Source of the DNA: Podospora pseudocomata
Taxonomy: Eukaryota > Ascomycota > Sordariomycetes > Sordariales > Podosporaceae
Assembly: GCF_035222375.1 (NCBI RefSeq)
Contig: NC_085890.1
Coordinates: forward strand, 2,108,001 to 2,172,000
Reading direction: 5' to 3'
DNA length: 64,000 bases
The notes under the pieces are model-generated. The model was not told the origin of the DNA. It saw only the letters and a program-made list of their open reading frames with translations, and did not search any database. This document shows, in pieces, positions 12,203 through 22,748 of this stretch (position 1 is the stretch's first letter; each line of letters opens with the position of its first letter). A program made the position numbers and the translations under genes.

Positions 12203-12825
12203 CGAAGTCATGATTTTGGAAGCAGGGGACACACAACTGTAAAATACCTATGGGCGGCGTCACTTTTTGCGACACACACAAAACTGATACCAACATCAAA
12301 GGGATGATTGATTTTTTCACGAATTCAAGCAGGGAGGTTTCACGAGTGGGCGAGGTGAGGGGGCACAGCGTTGCCTGTTTGCATTGGTCGAATGAGTTTG
12401 GCTTTGTATCCTCTATTTGGTTGTCTTTTACTTTGCATCTTTTTTGATGGGGGCAAGGAGGCAGGAGGGAGGGGTGGGAACGAATATTACACCTACTACT
12501 AGCACATCTATATTGACAGAAGGCGACACATACACATGAAGGGCAGAACGACAGACACTTTGCAAGCGAGAGCATGGCCACTCCCAAGAGGGTGATGATG
12601 ATAGGCGGGGGGACAGGCCGAGGACACACAAGCACATATATAGCCAGGAATCTTTGCGCTCTATTATTTCTTCCCTCTTGAGCAGTTTTTCATTGTACAT
12701 GCTTTAATTTTTTTTAATGTTTTTAATTTCTTACAAAATGGGTATCTTTGATAAAGTCTTGTTTTTGACCTGAGAAGAAAACAAGAGACGAGAGATCACT
12801 CATTTTATCCATTTCATAACTTGTG
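12203..12825. other. Convergent spacer between gid4 and trm11
   Basis: The 3' flanks of two converging genes; AT-rich near 12,660-12,740. No gene seen. Confidence 0.55.
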
Positions 12826-14427
12826 TCATTTAATTTGGGGTGGTGTCTCTGTTGCTGGTGCAGCAGGTGTTGATGTTCCAGTTGTTGCGGGGGATGTTTG
12901 GAACCCTTCAAAGTAGGCTTTTCGGAAGGGGTTGAGCTCGTCGGCTGTTTTGCCGACTAGTTTGCGCTCCTCGCGGGCTTTGACGGCTGCTGAGTCGACG
13001 TCTTTGTCGGGGATGCGGCGGTAGCAGATTAGACGGCGGGACCCTGGGGGGGGGTTAGCATTGGTAGGTTAATGAGGGGGAAAGACATACATTTGTTGAA
13101 CACTTGGGTAGAAACTGAGAGTGTTTCCAGGTAAGGATGACTCGGCACAGGCATCTCCTGTTCTTCGTCGTTCGCAGTCGGCATCCAGAATGCCACTCTG
13201 CCATTGTCGACAAGCGTTTGAGCCGCAAATTGGAGGATGTCATCCAGCATCGCCAAAAACCCATATGGTTTCCTCGGCGGGATGAAATCCGCTTGTCTGT
13301 TCGTTCCCTCGTCAGCCTTTTCCCCTTTTTTACCACCCCATCGTGCGCAGAATGAACGTACTTGTACATCTCCCTCCCCTTCCTCTCCACCCAAGGCGTC
13401 TTCTCCGGATCCCTCACCCCCAACACCATCAGGCCCTCCCTCACCCCATAAGGCGGATCACACACAATCCCATCAAACACCCTTCCCCTCACCCCATCCC
13501 CATCACTCCCTAGTTCTTGTTTCCTAATCGGACTATTCGTCAAATCAGCCGTGAACGTCCCCCCCAACCTCCCCAAAAGCCCATACTGCTCAAAATTCCC
13601 CCTTAGCGTCTTTTCCCCCCCATCACCCCTGATACTCCTCCCATCAATATCACTCCCCAACGCCACCGCCCCAAACTCGGCAACCGCGATAGGAAACGAC
13701 CCCGTCCCACAAAACGGATCATAAAATAACTTCCCCGGCCCGGCAAGCGCAATATTGGCTGTGATGAGGGCTAATTCGGCGTCCATGCTTGTGGTGGAGA
13801 TATACCTCCTCTTTTTCAAATCCAGTTTCTTTGGTAGGTCACGGAGGGAGGAGCCGAGGTAGCGGGTGAAGTACAAGTGGTTAGGCTCTGGTATTCCCAA
13901 AGGGGTGGAGTTGAAGGGCCAGAGTTCGTGGAGGGTGAATTCTTGGTCGGGGTGGCGCATTTTGATTGGGCCCATGAAGCCGAGGTAGGAGAAGGAGTTG
14001 ATAATGGAGACTTTTTGATCCGAGGTGCGGGAGCCTTGGTAGGAGTCGAGGGTGAATTTGAAGGAGCAGGAGAGATAGGAGGGCCAGAGGGGGGAGGTGG
14101 TGGATTTCACGGCGGCGTGGACCGAGGCGAGGTCGGGGCCGTGGCCCCAGAGCTCGTGGATGGACATTGCGAGGATGGAGCGGCGGATTAGACGGCGGGC
14201 GAGGGTGGTTGTGGTGATGGGAGGGGAGGAAAGGGGAAGGCGGATTATGCAGAAGGGGGACTGGGAGGGAGCGGTTAGTAGGGGTTTTTGAGGGGGGGCA
14301 AGGTTAGGCTTACGTCTAGGCTGTAGGATACGACTTCCATGTCGATCCCTTCGAGAACGGCTAGGGCTTGCAGCTCAGGGAGACGGAAGGTCTCGTGAGA
14401 CTGGGAGAAACGGATGAGATATTCCAT
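12826..14427 (-). CDS. trm11: tRNA (guanine(10)-N2)-methyltransferase catalytic subunit Trm11
   Basis: With Trm112 this cytoplasmic enzyme makes m2G at position 10 of tRNAs. Four exons on the minus strand, 14,314-14,427, 13,362-14,260, 13,091-13,296 and 12,826-13,043, give 478 aa with all phases intact. The N-terminal half is the THUMP-containing tRNA-binding part. The SAM pocket shows DPFCGTGSF at about 219-227 and the catalytic DPPYGVREG at about 306-314. The third exon carries RKPYGFLAMLDDIL and GRVAFWMPTAND, and the last junction forms FNKWSRRL. Start MEYLIRFSQSHETFR was chosen because Trm11 proteins begin this way; an in-frame ATG 24 codons upstream exists. The last intron is only 47 bp. 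Divergent from rpp40, another tRNA-maturation gene, with 479 bp between them. Confidence 0.94.
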
Positions 14428-14906
14428 TTTTTCGAGTGTGTGAGGGGTCGACAGGGAGTTTTGATCTTTGAGGAATTCCTCTTCTATATGGTGTAACAAG
14501 ATAAGTTATCTTATGGCAGATGCATATTTCGACCAACAGAATATGCTGAATTTGGCGTATAAATGTTTTCACTCTAAAAGTCAAATGCAAACAGTTTTGA
14601 CTCACTTGAAGTTTTACACTCCAAGTTTGAAGAGGACCCGAAGAAGTGGTCTTGGGCTGGTCTGGAAACACACCGGGGTGCATCTAGCTTGCACACTCCA
14701 CCAATGTCAATAGCTAGGCCCAATCAGCGTATGTAATGCATGGACTAAAACCACCCCTCGTGCAGGCGTACCCATTCTCAAGATTTTGCCTAGGGCAGTT
14801 TCAACGCAACGACGGTCCAGCACCGTCTCGCAGGCAGATATCCGAATCCATCACAGCACATCCAAACATTCAGCATCGAGGAGTCAGGTCAAAACAACCG
14901 CCCACG
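14428..14906. other. Divergent promoter spacer between trm11 and rpp40
   Basis: This 479 bp spacer is AT-rich near 14,480-14,620 and must drive both tRNA-processing genes. No specific site recognised. Confidence 0.55.
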
Positions 14907-16193
14907 ATGCTTTCTTTTCAGCAGCCAGCCTTCTACCAATCCTCAAAATGTTTCGTCACACACGGAGTCATGGGCCATGTAGACCCTAAACAGCCCCCAT
15001 CTAAAGGCAAGCCGTGGACTGCCTTTGCAGCTCAGGATTTTGTCTACACAGTACGCAATCTACCTCATCACCCCACACAAAAGTCACCATGCTGACCAAT
15101 TGACAAGGCCGATCTCATCTTGCCCCAGGAAGTTTTTGAGGTAGTCCAAGAAGAATTAGTGAAGCATGACGCTGCTCCCCAGTACAAGCGGATTGTCATG
15201 TCGCTGCACGATATTCTATCTGGGGATTTTTACAGCAGTTACATCAAGCAAGGAAATATTTTGATGCTCTCTGAGGGAAGAAGAGGGATTGACAATGTTT
15301 TTGCTTTGAAGAGTGGTACGCATTGATAGAGGCCGGGTAGAGGTTGACAATTGACTAACAGTATGTAGGGCACTTGACAATGTTCCTCGACAAGGAGGCA
15401 TATGAGCGAGCCGGCTTGGTGGGGAAGCCGCATGGCGTGAAAGGAAATCGTGGGATTAAGCCTCGTTGGAGTCAGTCATATCTAGCATACGCATTCTTTG
15501 ACTATTGCTAACAATCCTTTGTAGTTGTCGAGATCGACCTCAACAGCTCATCCATGGTCAAGGGAAAGAAGGGCTACGACAGACTGATCTATGCTAGCAA
15601 AAATGCCTTCAGTGGGGCTATGACTTGGCTTTTCTACAATATGACTTCCACAGGTGAGTTCTCTCAATTTTCCCATGACATTCTTCTGCTAATTTAGATT
15701 TGCAGTGCCTGACCCAGACCCATTGGCCACCCTCTCCCCAACCAGCTGCACGTCTAACCCATCCATCACACAAGACATCGATGCTCTCGTACCGATCCTT
15801 ATTCCATCAACAGGCACATCTGAGCAAATCGCCAGAGATGAGCTCGAGGACTTCTCATCCGAACTGTATGAATGGCTTGCTCTGGTCAGACTACAGAGTC
15901 CTCGCATCCTACAAGGTGACAGCATCGACCCGTACCTGTCATTATACCGCATCCCAAATGGGAGTAATCCAGCCAAAATCTGCAAGCTCAGTTGGCGAGG
16001 ATTTTTCTCCCCATCATGGACCCGTCAGACCTTGATCGGCCTCTTCACAGTCCTCCCCTCCAAGACGTGGTTCTCTTTCAGTACAACCACCTTTTCAAAA
16101 GGCCTTGCCGGTGACAACACTGAGTGTACCTTTCTCCGACCGCCAAATCGGCCGGGGGAGTATCTCATGTGGGAAGTCAGGAGTCATGAGTGA
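14907..16193 (+). CDS. rpp40: Ribonuclease P/MRP p40 subunit (Rpp40 family)
   Basis: Rpp40 is a protein subunit of the nuclear ribonucleoprotein that removes tRNA 5' leaders and, as RNase MRP, cuts pre-rRNA. Exons 14,907-15,050, 15,108-15,315, 15,369-15,470, 15,525-15,653 and 15,706-16,193 encode 356 aa; all phases agree. The family pattern is visible in GDFYSSYIKQGNILMLSEG, GHLTMFLDKEAYERAGL, RWIVEIDL and GYDRLIYASKNAF. The C-terminal part, with LYEWLALVRL and ICKLSWRGFF, aligns in order with the animal protein, whose length (about 363 aa) is similar. The gene is tail-to-tail with the ankyrin gene, only 20 bp separating the two stop codons. Confidence 0.9.
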
Positions 16194-16213
16194 CAATAAA
16201 TCTCGGGTATCAA

Positions 16214-16840
16214 TTAGTCCTGTCTCGGGCGGACACTTCTCTCCTCAGCCAGGCCCTCTCCACCAATGGCTTCCTCAACAAGCTGGCGCAAAGCTGCTTG
16301 GCCCTCAGGTGTGTGGATATCGTCTCTGGCGGCCAGCTCCTCTATCCTTCTCCTGAACTCAGGGTCTGGTTGTTGTTCGCCCGCCTCGGCCTCATCCATT
16401 GTACCAACAGTAACCCTCAACCCTTGGGGCGCAGGCGGCAATTCTGTGCCATTAGCTACCCCGTTGGCGCCCTCTAAACCAGCGAGATACTCGGCAACCT
16501 CTGGGAATTCTTCTTCAGCCTCGATCTTTTCTCTGGCGGTTTGGCCTTCGTCGTTTGTGATCTTGGTGTCGAGCTTCAGCTCTTCGACTAGGATGCGAGC
16601 TGCTTCCACTGTCTCAACCACAAACAAGGCTGTTTCACCATCTTCGTCTTTGATATCGACTGGGACCTTGAATTCGTTGATCAAGCTCCGGAGGAGGTCG
16701 AAATGGTTGTAGCTGGTGGCAGCGTGTACGAGAGAGTATCCGTGCTCGTCCTGGCTCACGGCAATGGAGGGGTTCTCGCGGAGGAGCTCAAGGAGGGCCT
16801 GCGGGTTGTCGGCGGCGAGGAGGTAGGGGTTAGGGGACAT
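16214..16840 (-). CDS. Small ankyrin-repeat protein
   Basis: A single-exon gene of 208 aa. Residues 33-64 (HGYSLVHAATSYNHFDLLRSL), 67-95 (DGETALFVVETVEAARILVEE) and a partial third unit ending EFPEVAEYLAG form two to three ankyrin repeats, followed by an acidic, Glu-rich tail. Short fungal proteins of this build include the ribosomal-protein chaperone Yar1 and related fission yeast ankyrin proteins. I cannot choose between Yar1-like and an uncharacterised relative, so no symbol is given. The amino end starts MSPNPYLLAADNPQALLELL. The 3' end nearly touches rpp40, so the two transcripts probably overlap in their 3' UTRs. The divergent neighbour is trl1, across 1.04 kb. Confidence 0.88.
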   Translation of the reverse strand: MSPNPYLLAADNPQALLELLRENPSIAVSQDEHGYSLVHAATSYNHFDLLRSLINEFKVPVDIKDEDGETALFVVETVEAARILVEELKLDTKITNDEGQTAREKIEAEEEFPEVAEYLAGLEGANGVANGTELPPAPQGLRVTVGTMDEAEAGEQQPDPEFRRRIEELAARDDIHTPEGQAALRQLVEEAIGGEGLAEERSVRPRQD

Positions 16841-17879
16841 GGTGGGCGTTAGTGAGTGGCAGTCAAGAAAATGGACAGATGGTTCTGGGTTGTTCGTATC
16901 GTATAGGGTAGGATGTCGCTGGGAGTGTTCTTTTGGTTCGTGATCAAGGCTTGGAGGGGCAGTGCTATCAACAAAATTTCGGTGGGGGTTTACACCACGC
17001 GGGGCACGACAGGGATGCCATGCTTAAAAACAGTCTGGCAGAGAACGGGTCTCCACTGAAAATGCCGGTGCCTTAGCGCCACTTTGTCGGGAGTCGGCAG
17101 CTGGTGGGCCGACTTTCAGGCCCTAAACTTGGGCACACCACAGAGAGAACTCTTCTCTATAGCGTCATGATCTTCACCATTGTTCTTCATAGCTGGCTCT
17201 TAGTATTGATATAAAAGATGGGTAATGGTAAATTCATCATCATCATGCTAGAGAATAATCTGCAGGTTCTAGCCAGCACCAACAACGTATAACCGTGAGG
17301 CCTCGCGTGGTTGGTTCCGTCCTCAAAATTAAGCACTGCCTTTTTGTTTTCACCAACACGGTCGCCAATCCCCAAGGTGTGACTCTTATGCCGAATGGCT
17401 GCTTGTCGCTTACAGGGCCCCTTCAAAGCAGGCACAGTGCACCATTGTCTGAAGCAACAGTCAAGCCTGTGTGTGTCTTTCTCTCAATCCAGGGGCGACT
17501 GCTATCGGCCTACTGCTTTCGTGCTGCCCTAGGCGTCGGGTCGTTGATTCATTGGGCCGATTTGAGGCGTGACTGCCTTTGATCCGTCCCAGGTCCCTCT
17601 TCCCAGTCTTTACGAAGCCTCCAGCGAAAACATATATATGCTGTAAACTGCCGCCTTCCCACCTTGTCAAACTCTCGACGTTTCTTTACACTCTGCAACG
17701 AAAAAGGCTAACGCAGCTCTCTATAAATCCTCTCTCTCCCAACTCTCAGCCAGGAAAGCCTTCTGGTCACCGTATCCACCACAACTTCTTCACCCCTCAT
17801 AATTCAACAAACCTCACCTTCCCGTTCACCACCACTTATCTGACTTGACCACCAACACAGCAACCAAATCACAGCCAAC
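16841..17879. other. Divergent promoter spacer between the ankyrin gene and trl1
   Basis: About 1 kb with no supported gene; CT- and C-rich runs at 17,640-17,870 suggest the trl1 leader. Confidence 0.55.
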
Positions 17880-20408
17880 ATGACGGATATGGTAGATAAC
17901 CCACTTTCGCTTAAATACAAGGCTTCGACCGACTACGCCAAAGATGCAGTCGACATGAAAGTCCCATACATCAGCCAAGATCCCCAGCAGATCGCTGGCC
18001 TTCTCCGCGGCCTCGATGACGGTGCCAAAAAGGGCAAGGGAAGGAGCGGCTTCCACGTCAAGAAGACAAAGTACGCCGTTGCCGCCTCGCCAACCAAGGC
18101 GACAGTAGACTCGTGGAGATTTCAGGAGTGGGACTACAAGCGAAGAGATCTCCCAACCTACGCTCGCGGCCTGTTCACCACCAAACGACAGGACGGCACC
18201 CCGGAAATCGTCATTCGGGGGTACGACAAGTTTTTCAACTGCGGCGAGGTACGCGAGACGGATTGGGACAATATTCTGAGCAGAACCAAGGGCCCATATG
18301 AGCTCACGCTGAAAGAAAACGGATGCATCATCTTCATCAGCGGGCTTGAGGACGACACACTTCTTGTCTGCAGCAAACACTCGACTGGAGACCGGCAGGA
18401 TGCTGAGCACAGCCACGCCAGCGTTGGCGAGAAGCATATCGAGAGACAGTTGCAGCGTATTGGAAAAACCAAGGAGGATTTGGCCAGGGAACTGAGAAGG
18501 AGGAACGCCACTGCTGTTGCTGAGCTTTGCGATGACAACTTTGAGGAGCATATTTTGGCCTACGGGCCGGACAAGGCCGGTCTTTACCTTCACGGCATCA
18601 ACCTCAACCTTCCTGAATTCTTCACCTACCCTTCGCAGCTTGTCCAGAAGTTCGCCGAGGACTGGGGCTTCGTCAAGACGGGGCTCATCATGATTGACGA
18701 TATCAAGGAGGTCAAAGCTTTCCTTGAGGAGGTTGCCGAAACCGGAGCACATGATGGGCGTGACGTGGAGGGCTTTGTCATCCGCTGCAAGATGAGCCAC
18801 GATTCTACGAAGCAACCTTTTATGGATTGGTTCTTCAAGTACAAGTTCGAGGAGCCCTATCTGATGTACCGCCAGTGGAGAGAGTGCACCAAGTCTCTGA
18901 TCTCGGGGAAGCAGCCGAGGATCAAGAAGCACGTCAAGATCACTGAGGAGTATCTTTTGTACGCCCGCAAGAGGTTGGCCGCTGATCGAAACTTGGGCAA
19001 GCTCTACCAGCAGAACCATGGCATCATCAAGCTGAGAAACGACTTCCTCGAGTTCAAGCAGATGAAGGGGTCTGATGCCGCCAATTTTGAGGAATTGCAT
19101 GGCAACGGAGGGCTCACCGAGGTGACACGAGATGTGATTGTTGTTCCGATCGCTACTATTGGATGCGGTAAGACGACTATCGGAGTTGCTCTCACCAAGC
19201 TCTTCGGCTGGGGTCACATCCAGAATGACAACATCACCGGTCCCAAGCGCCCTCCGCGTTTCACCAAGGCTCTCCTTGACGAGCTTGACGAGGTCACTGC
19301 CGTCTTTGCCGACCGCAACAACGCCCAGAAGCACGAACGCAAGCAGTTGATCACGGATGTCAAGCTTCAGCACACCAATGCCAGGCTTGTGGCTCTCCAC
19401 TTTGTCCACAACGACGTCGAAAACATCCGAAAGATCACCCAGGACCGCGTGCTCAGCCGTGGCGACAACCACCAGACCATCCAGGCTGCCACGGACATGG
19501 GCAAGGTAGTCGGTATCATGGAGGGATTCCTCCACCGGTTTGAGCCCTGCGATCCAGAGAAGGAGCCAGATGCCGGTTTCGACGCCGTGATTGACCTCGA
19601 CCCTACCGTCGGAAGCAGAGCCAACCTCGAGATTGTCATCAAGGAGCTTCACCGTCTCTACCCCAAGCTTGTCACTGAGGTTCCTTCTCCTGAGGCTATG
19701 GATGAGGCCATCAAGGCTGCTCTGGAGGGGCATACTCCTAATCTGAGACACAACATCCCCGATCGCTCCAACAACAAGGGCAAGAAGCCTCACCAACAGA
19801 TCAACCCTGTTACTGGCAGGCAGATCAAGAAGAAGCCTCTCGAATACATGTCTGTCGACGTCCAGACCAAGGACGTGTTGGACGCGCTGGAGAAGGCTTT
19901 CGCCTCAGTGGGCAACGAGCAGGCAAAGTTTTACAAGATGCTTCAGGGCCAGAGGAGGATCCAGGCCAAGTTCCACGTTACGTTGATGCACCGCGCTGGA
20001 GCCAAGGAGAATAAAGAACTTTGGGATCGGTATGTGGCTGTTCATGAGGCGGATGGGCAGATTCATGACGATGGGAGGCTGGGGGAGATGGAGGTTCAGC
20101 TTGAGAGGGTGGTGTTTGATGAGAGGGTTATGGCGATTGTGGTTAGGCTGGTGCCTGGGGAGGGGGATGTGATTACTGTTATGGGGAAGGATGGGAAGGA
20201 GGAGACGAAGCCGAAGTGGGAGTGTGTGAACAGGGTTGCGCATATTACTGTTGGCACGAGGAGCGATGGGATTAAGCCGAAGGAGTCGAATGATTTGTTG
20301 ATGAGGTGGTTGGAGGTAGGTAGCGGGGAGGGGACGGGAATTGGGGAGGTGGTTTTGGAGGGGAGGCCGGGGTTGAAGGGTGTCGTGCGGGGGGTGCTTT
20401 CTAGGTAG
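17880..20408 (+). CDS. trl1: Trifunctional tRNA ligase Trl1
   Basis: Trl1 joins tRNA halves after intron removal and, in yeasts and other fungi, splices HAC1-type mRNA in the unfolded protein response. One exon, 842 aa, the usual size. The N-terminal adenylyltransferase domain has motif I LTLKENGCIIF with the nucleotidyl lysine at K145, then EGFVIRCK near 297-303. The central kinase domain has the P-loop IATIGCGKTTIG at about 424-435. The C-terminal cyclic phosphodiesterase domain has its two HxT motifs, FHVTLMH at H699-T701 and AHITVG at H788-T790. All three active sites look intact. Codon use changes sharply in the last 350 bp, from C-ending to G/T-ending codons. A 656-codon open frame on the opposite strand is only a shadow. 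Confidence 0.97.
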   Translation: MTDMVDNPLSLKYKASTDYAKDAVDMKVPYISQDPQQIAGLLRGLDDGAKKGKGRSGFHVKKTKYAVAASPTKATVDSWRFQEWDYKRRDLPTYARGLFTTKRQDGTPEIVIRGYDKFFNCGEVRETDWDNILSRTKGPYELTLKENGCIIFISGLEDDTLLVCSKHSTGDRQDAEHSHASVGEKHIERQLQRIGKTKEDLARELRRRNATAVAELCDDNFEEHILAYGPDKAGLYLHGINLNLPEFFTYPSQLVQKFAEDWGFVKTGLIMIDDIKEVKAFLEEVAETGAHDGRDVEGFVIRCKMSHDSTKQPFMDWFFKYKFEEPYLMYRQWRECTKSLISGKQPRIKKHVKITEEYLLYARKRLAADRNLGKLYQQNHGIIKLRNDFLEFKQMKGSDAANFEELHGNGGLTEVTRDVIVVPIATIGCGKTTIGVALTKLFGWGHIQNDNITGPKRPPRFTKALLDELDEVTAVFADRNNAQKHERKQLITDVKLQHTNARLVALHFVHNDVENIRKITQDRVLSRGDNHQTIQAATDMGKVVGIMEGFLHRFEPCDPEKEPDAGFDAVIDLDPTVGSRANLEIVIKELHRLYPKLVTEVPSPEAMDEAIKAALEGHTPNLRHNIPDRSNNKGKKPHQQINPVTGRQIKKKPLEYMSVDVQTKDVLDALEKAFASVGNEQAKFYKMLQGQRRIQAKFHVTLMHRAGAKENKELWDRYVAVHEADGQIHDDGRLGEMEVQLERVVFDERVMAIVVRLVPGEGDVITVMGKDGKEETKPKWECVNRVAHITVGTRSDGIKPKESNDLLMRWLEVGSGEGTGIGEVVLEGRPGLKGVVRGVLSR

Positions 20409-20943
20409 GATGCTGGGGAGGCTGTTTCGCGGGGGCATGCCAATGGTGATGATGGTGGTGGTGGTGGTGGTGGTGGTGGTGGTGGTGGGAGGAATAGGAA
20501 TCGGTGGTGGAGGTATGGGAGGGGGCAGAGGGATGCTCCGAGGGGTAGGAATGGGAAGGTGAGGGGTGGGGGGCTAGATTATGGGGGTGGTGGTGCCAAG
20601 TTGTAGACATGGGGAGGAAAGATTTTGGGATTGTATTGCTTGATGCTTTTTGGGGTGGTGGAAAGCAGGTGGTTATTTTCTTGGGATGTATCACTAATCA
20701 CTAGAAAGAAAAGGGTCAGATTTGGTGGCGATGATTAAGTAGATTCATTTGGCGATTTCTAGCTAAAAAGCTAATATGATATCTCAATTGCATCGGCTCT
20801 TGCTCAAAACTGTAGGAGCATGCGTGAAACGTCACACATATTCACTCCAAACAAGTCATATGCCTGAAACTTGGACTTTGATATTCACCCCTTCCCTTCC
20901 CCTTCCTTTTCCCTTTCTGAATCGGTCAAAAGAGTTGACAAGT
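20409..20943. other. Convergent spacer between trl1 and trp4
   Basis: The 3' flanks of trl1 and trp4, including a GGT microsatellite. Open frames here (for example the His-run frame on the minus strand) come from that repeat. Confidence 0.6.
20454..20488. repeat. (GGT)n trinucleotide microsatellite
   Basis: Roughly 12 GGT units about 45 bp after the trl1 stop codon. Confidence 0.93.
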
Positions 20944-22244
20944 CTACTCTTCGGGAAACGAGTTTGTAACCTCGACAAACCTCGCCCACTGCCTCGCCGC
21001 CTCCCCGCTCTTGACCGCCCACCTCGCCCTTCTAACTCCTTCCTTCCACCTCCCCCCTCCCGGCCCCCTTTCAGTAATGACCTTACCGTCATCCCCATAC
21101 CCCATATCACTCGTCTCCGCCTCGGTAACCCCCGCAACAACAAACAACGCCGCCGTGTTGATCAGCACAAAATGCAAAATCGGATCATCATCCGGCACTT
21201 CCCCGTTCAGAATCCTCGTCAGAATCGCCGCATTCTCATGCGGTTCCTTGCCCGGAGAGACCTCACTAAGCGGGTGAGTTGGCAGCCCGAAGTCTCGCGG
21301 ATGCAACCGGAAATTTTCCGTCTTCCCGTCCACAATCCTCCAGCAGAGTGTCTCCCCCGCACAAGAAATCTCATCTAGCTCCTCATCACCACAAACAACC
21401 ATTGCCTTTTTTGCTCCGGCCATAACCAAGGCAGAGGCGAAGACAGGACCGATATCTTTACGCGCTACACCGATCATGCGTGCTTCGAGGAGGGGGGGGG
21501 AGGAGATGTCAGTTGGGTTTGCTAGGGGGCCGACAAGGTTGAAGACTGTTCTCCAGGGGAGCTGGCGGCGGATGGGGGCGACGTATTTCATTCCTGGGTG
21601 GAATACTGGGGCGAAGAGGAAGCCGTAGTTGGAACGGGAATACAGAAGAGAAATGGTGGAGGGGGTGATGAGGGAGATTTTGGGGGGGAGGGGAGTCATG
21701 CAGTTGAGGAGGTCGGCCGAGCCGGATTTGGAGGTGGAGGCTTTGTTGCCGTGTTTGGCGATGAGGAGGAGGGAGGAGGCGAGGATGGAGGAGGTGGTGG
21801 AGATGTTGAATGTGTTATGGGAGTCGCCTCCTGTGCCAACTATGTCGACCTGGAGAAGGAGAGGGGGGTTAGTGAAGGAAAGGGAAAAAGCGGAGGGGGG
21901 GAGGGACGAACAAGGCCTCCTTGGTAGTCGCCTTCTGGTCGCCGGCGGGAGTCGACTACTTTGCGAAGCTCATCTACGTCGATTTTGGCGGCTGATTTCA
22001 ACATGGCTTGCGCCGTCTTGGAGAGCACTTCTGCTTGGCGGTCGAGGCCGGTGAAGTGCAGGCACATGAGGAGGGAGCCGGCTTGGACATCGGAGACTTG
22101 GTTGGTGAAGAAGTAGGAGATGGCATTGGCGATCTCGTCGGGGGAGACGGTGTCTGGGTGGCCTACTGGCCAGAGTCGAGAGAGAAGAGGTTTAATGTCG
22201 ACTGGGGGGAGCTCGGCGGGGGCTGTTGCTGTTTGCGACGGCAT
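20944..22244 (-). CDS. trp4: Anthranilate phosphoribosyltransferase
   Basis: It transfers phosphoribosyl from PRPP to anthranilate in tryptophan synthesis. Exons 21,912-22,244 and 20,944-21,849 on the minus strand encode 412 aa. The PRPP-binding signature VDIVGTGGDSHNTFNIST starts at residue 112, exactly at the start of exon 2, and KHGNKASTSKSGSADLL follows. FNLVGPLANP and DELDEISCAGET are further family motifs. The N-terminal helical domain is in exon 1. The intron is phase 0 with a good branch site (CACTAAC) and CAG acceptor, but its donor is GTTCGT, which is unusual; the family alignment nevertheless fixes the junction. A perfect TGAGTCA (22,394-22,400) lies 150 bp upstream, the expected site for cross-pathway control. 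Confidence 0.95.
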
Positions 22245-22748
22245 GGTGGGCAGTTTGAACTAAAGTCGCAGAGTTGGTCTGGAATAAGTGGGAAAGTGGC
22301 TTGGATTGAAACGGTTTCTATTTGATTGGGGAATGCCGAATTCCCAGCAGCAACTCCTGAAATCCAATGGCAAGAAAACAAAAGTGAGAAGGTTGAGTCA
22401 TCTTGAAAGGAAACATGGCCAGGAGCTTACAGGTCTGAGTTGAATGCTTTGTCCCGCACAGCTTCCGGCGACGGCCCCTCGATTACCAAGTTACAGCGGG
22501 GGAAGTTACAGGGGTAGGCAGCCTGTCACTTTTGGCAGAATTTAGGCGGTGAGACGCTATTGGGTCTGAATTGAAGGAAGCTTGGACCACCCTGCCGTTC
22601 CATTGGCGCCGCGGCCAAAATTTCTGGGTTGCCGGATTGGAAGCCGTAGAGGTTGTTGAACGAGAGGGAGGCCATTTGTTAGACCAGGTTGGTATACTGC
22701 GCCATGGGAAAGGGTTGAACACCAGACTGACCAGAAGAAGCAAACACC
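22245..22748. other. Divergent promoter spacer between trp4 and mrpl11
   Basis: 504 bp driving two divergent genes. The only site recognised is the TGAGTCA element. Confidence 0.6.
22394..22400. promoter_or_regulatory. Gcn4/CPC-1 type AP-1 site upstream of trp4
   Basis: A palindromic TGAGTCA lies 150 bp upstream of the trp4 start, within the shared promoter with mrpl11. Gcn4 (CPC-1 in Neurospora) binds TGA[C/G]TCA to raise amino-acid biosynthesis genes during starvation. The match is exact; function is inferred. Confidence 0.6.

Noticed and set aside
17826-19796. 656-codon minus-strand open frame
   Set aside because: Antisense shadow of trl1, whose three catalytic domains are clear on the plus strand.
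20401-20694. Minus-strand frame with a polyhistidine run
   Set aside because: The run is simply the complement of the GGT microsatellite in the 3' spacer.
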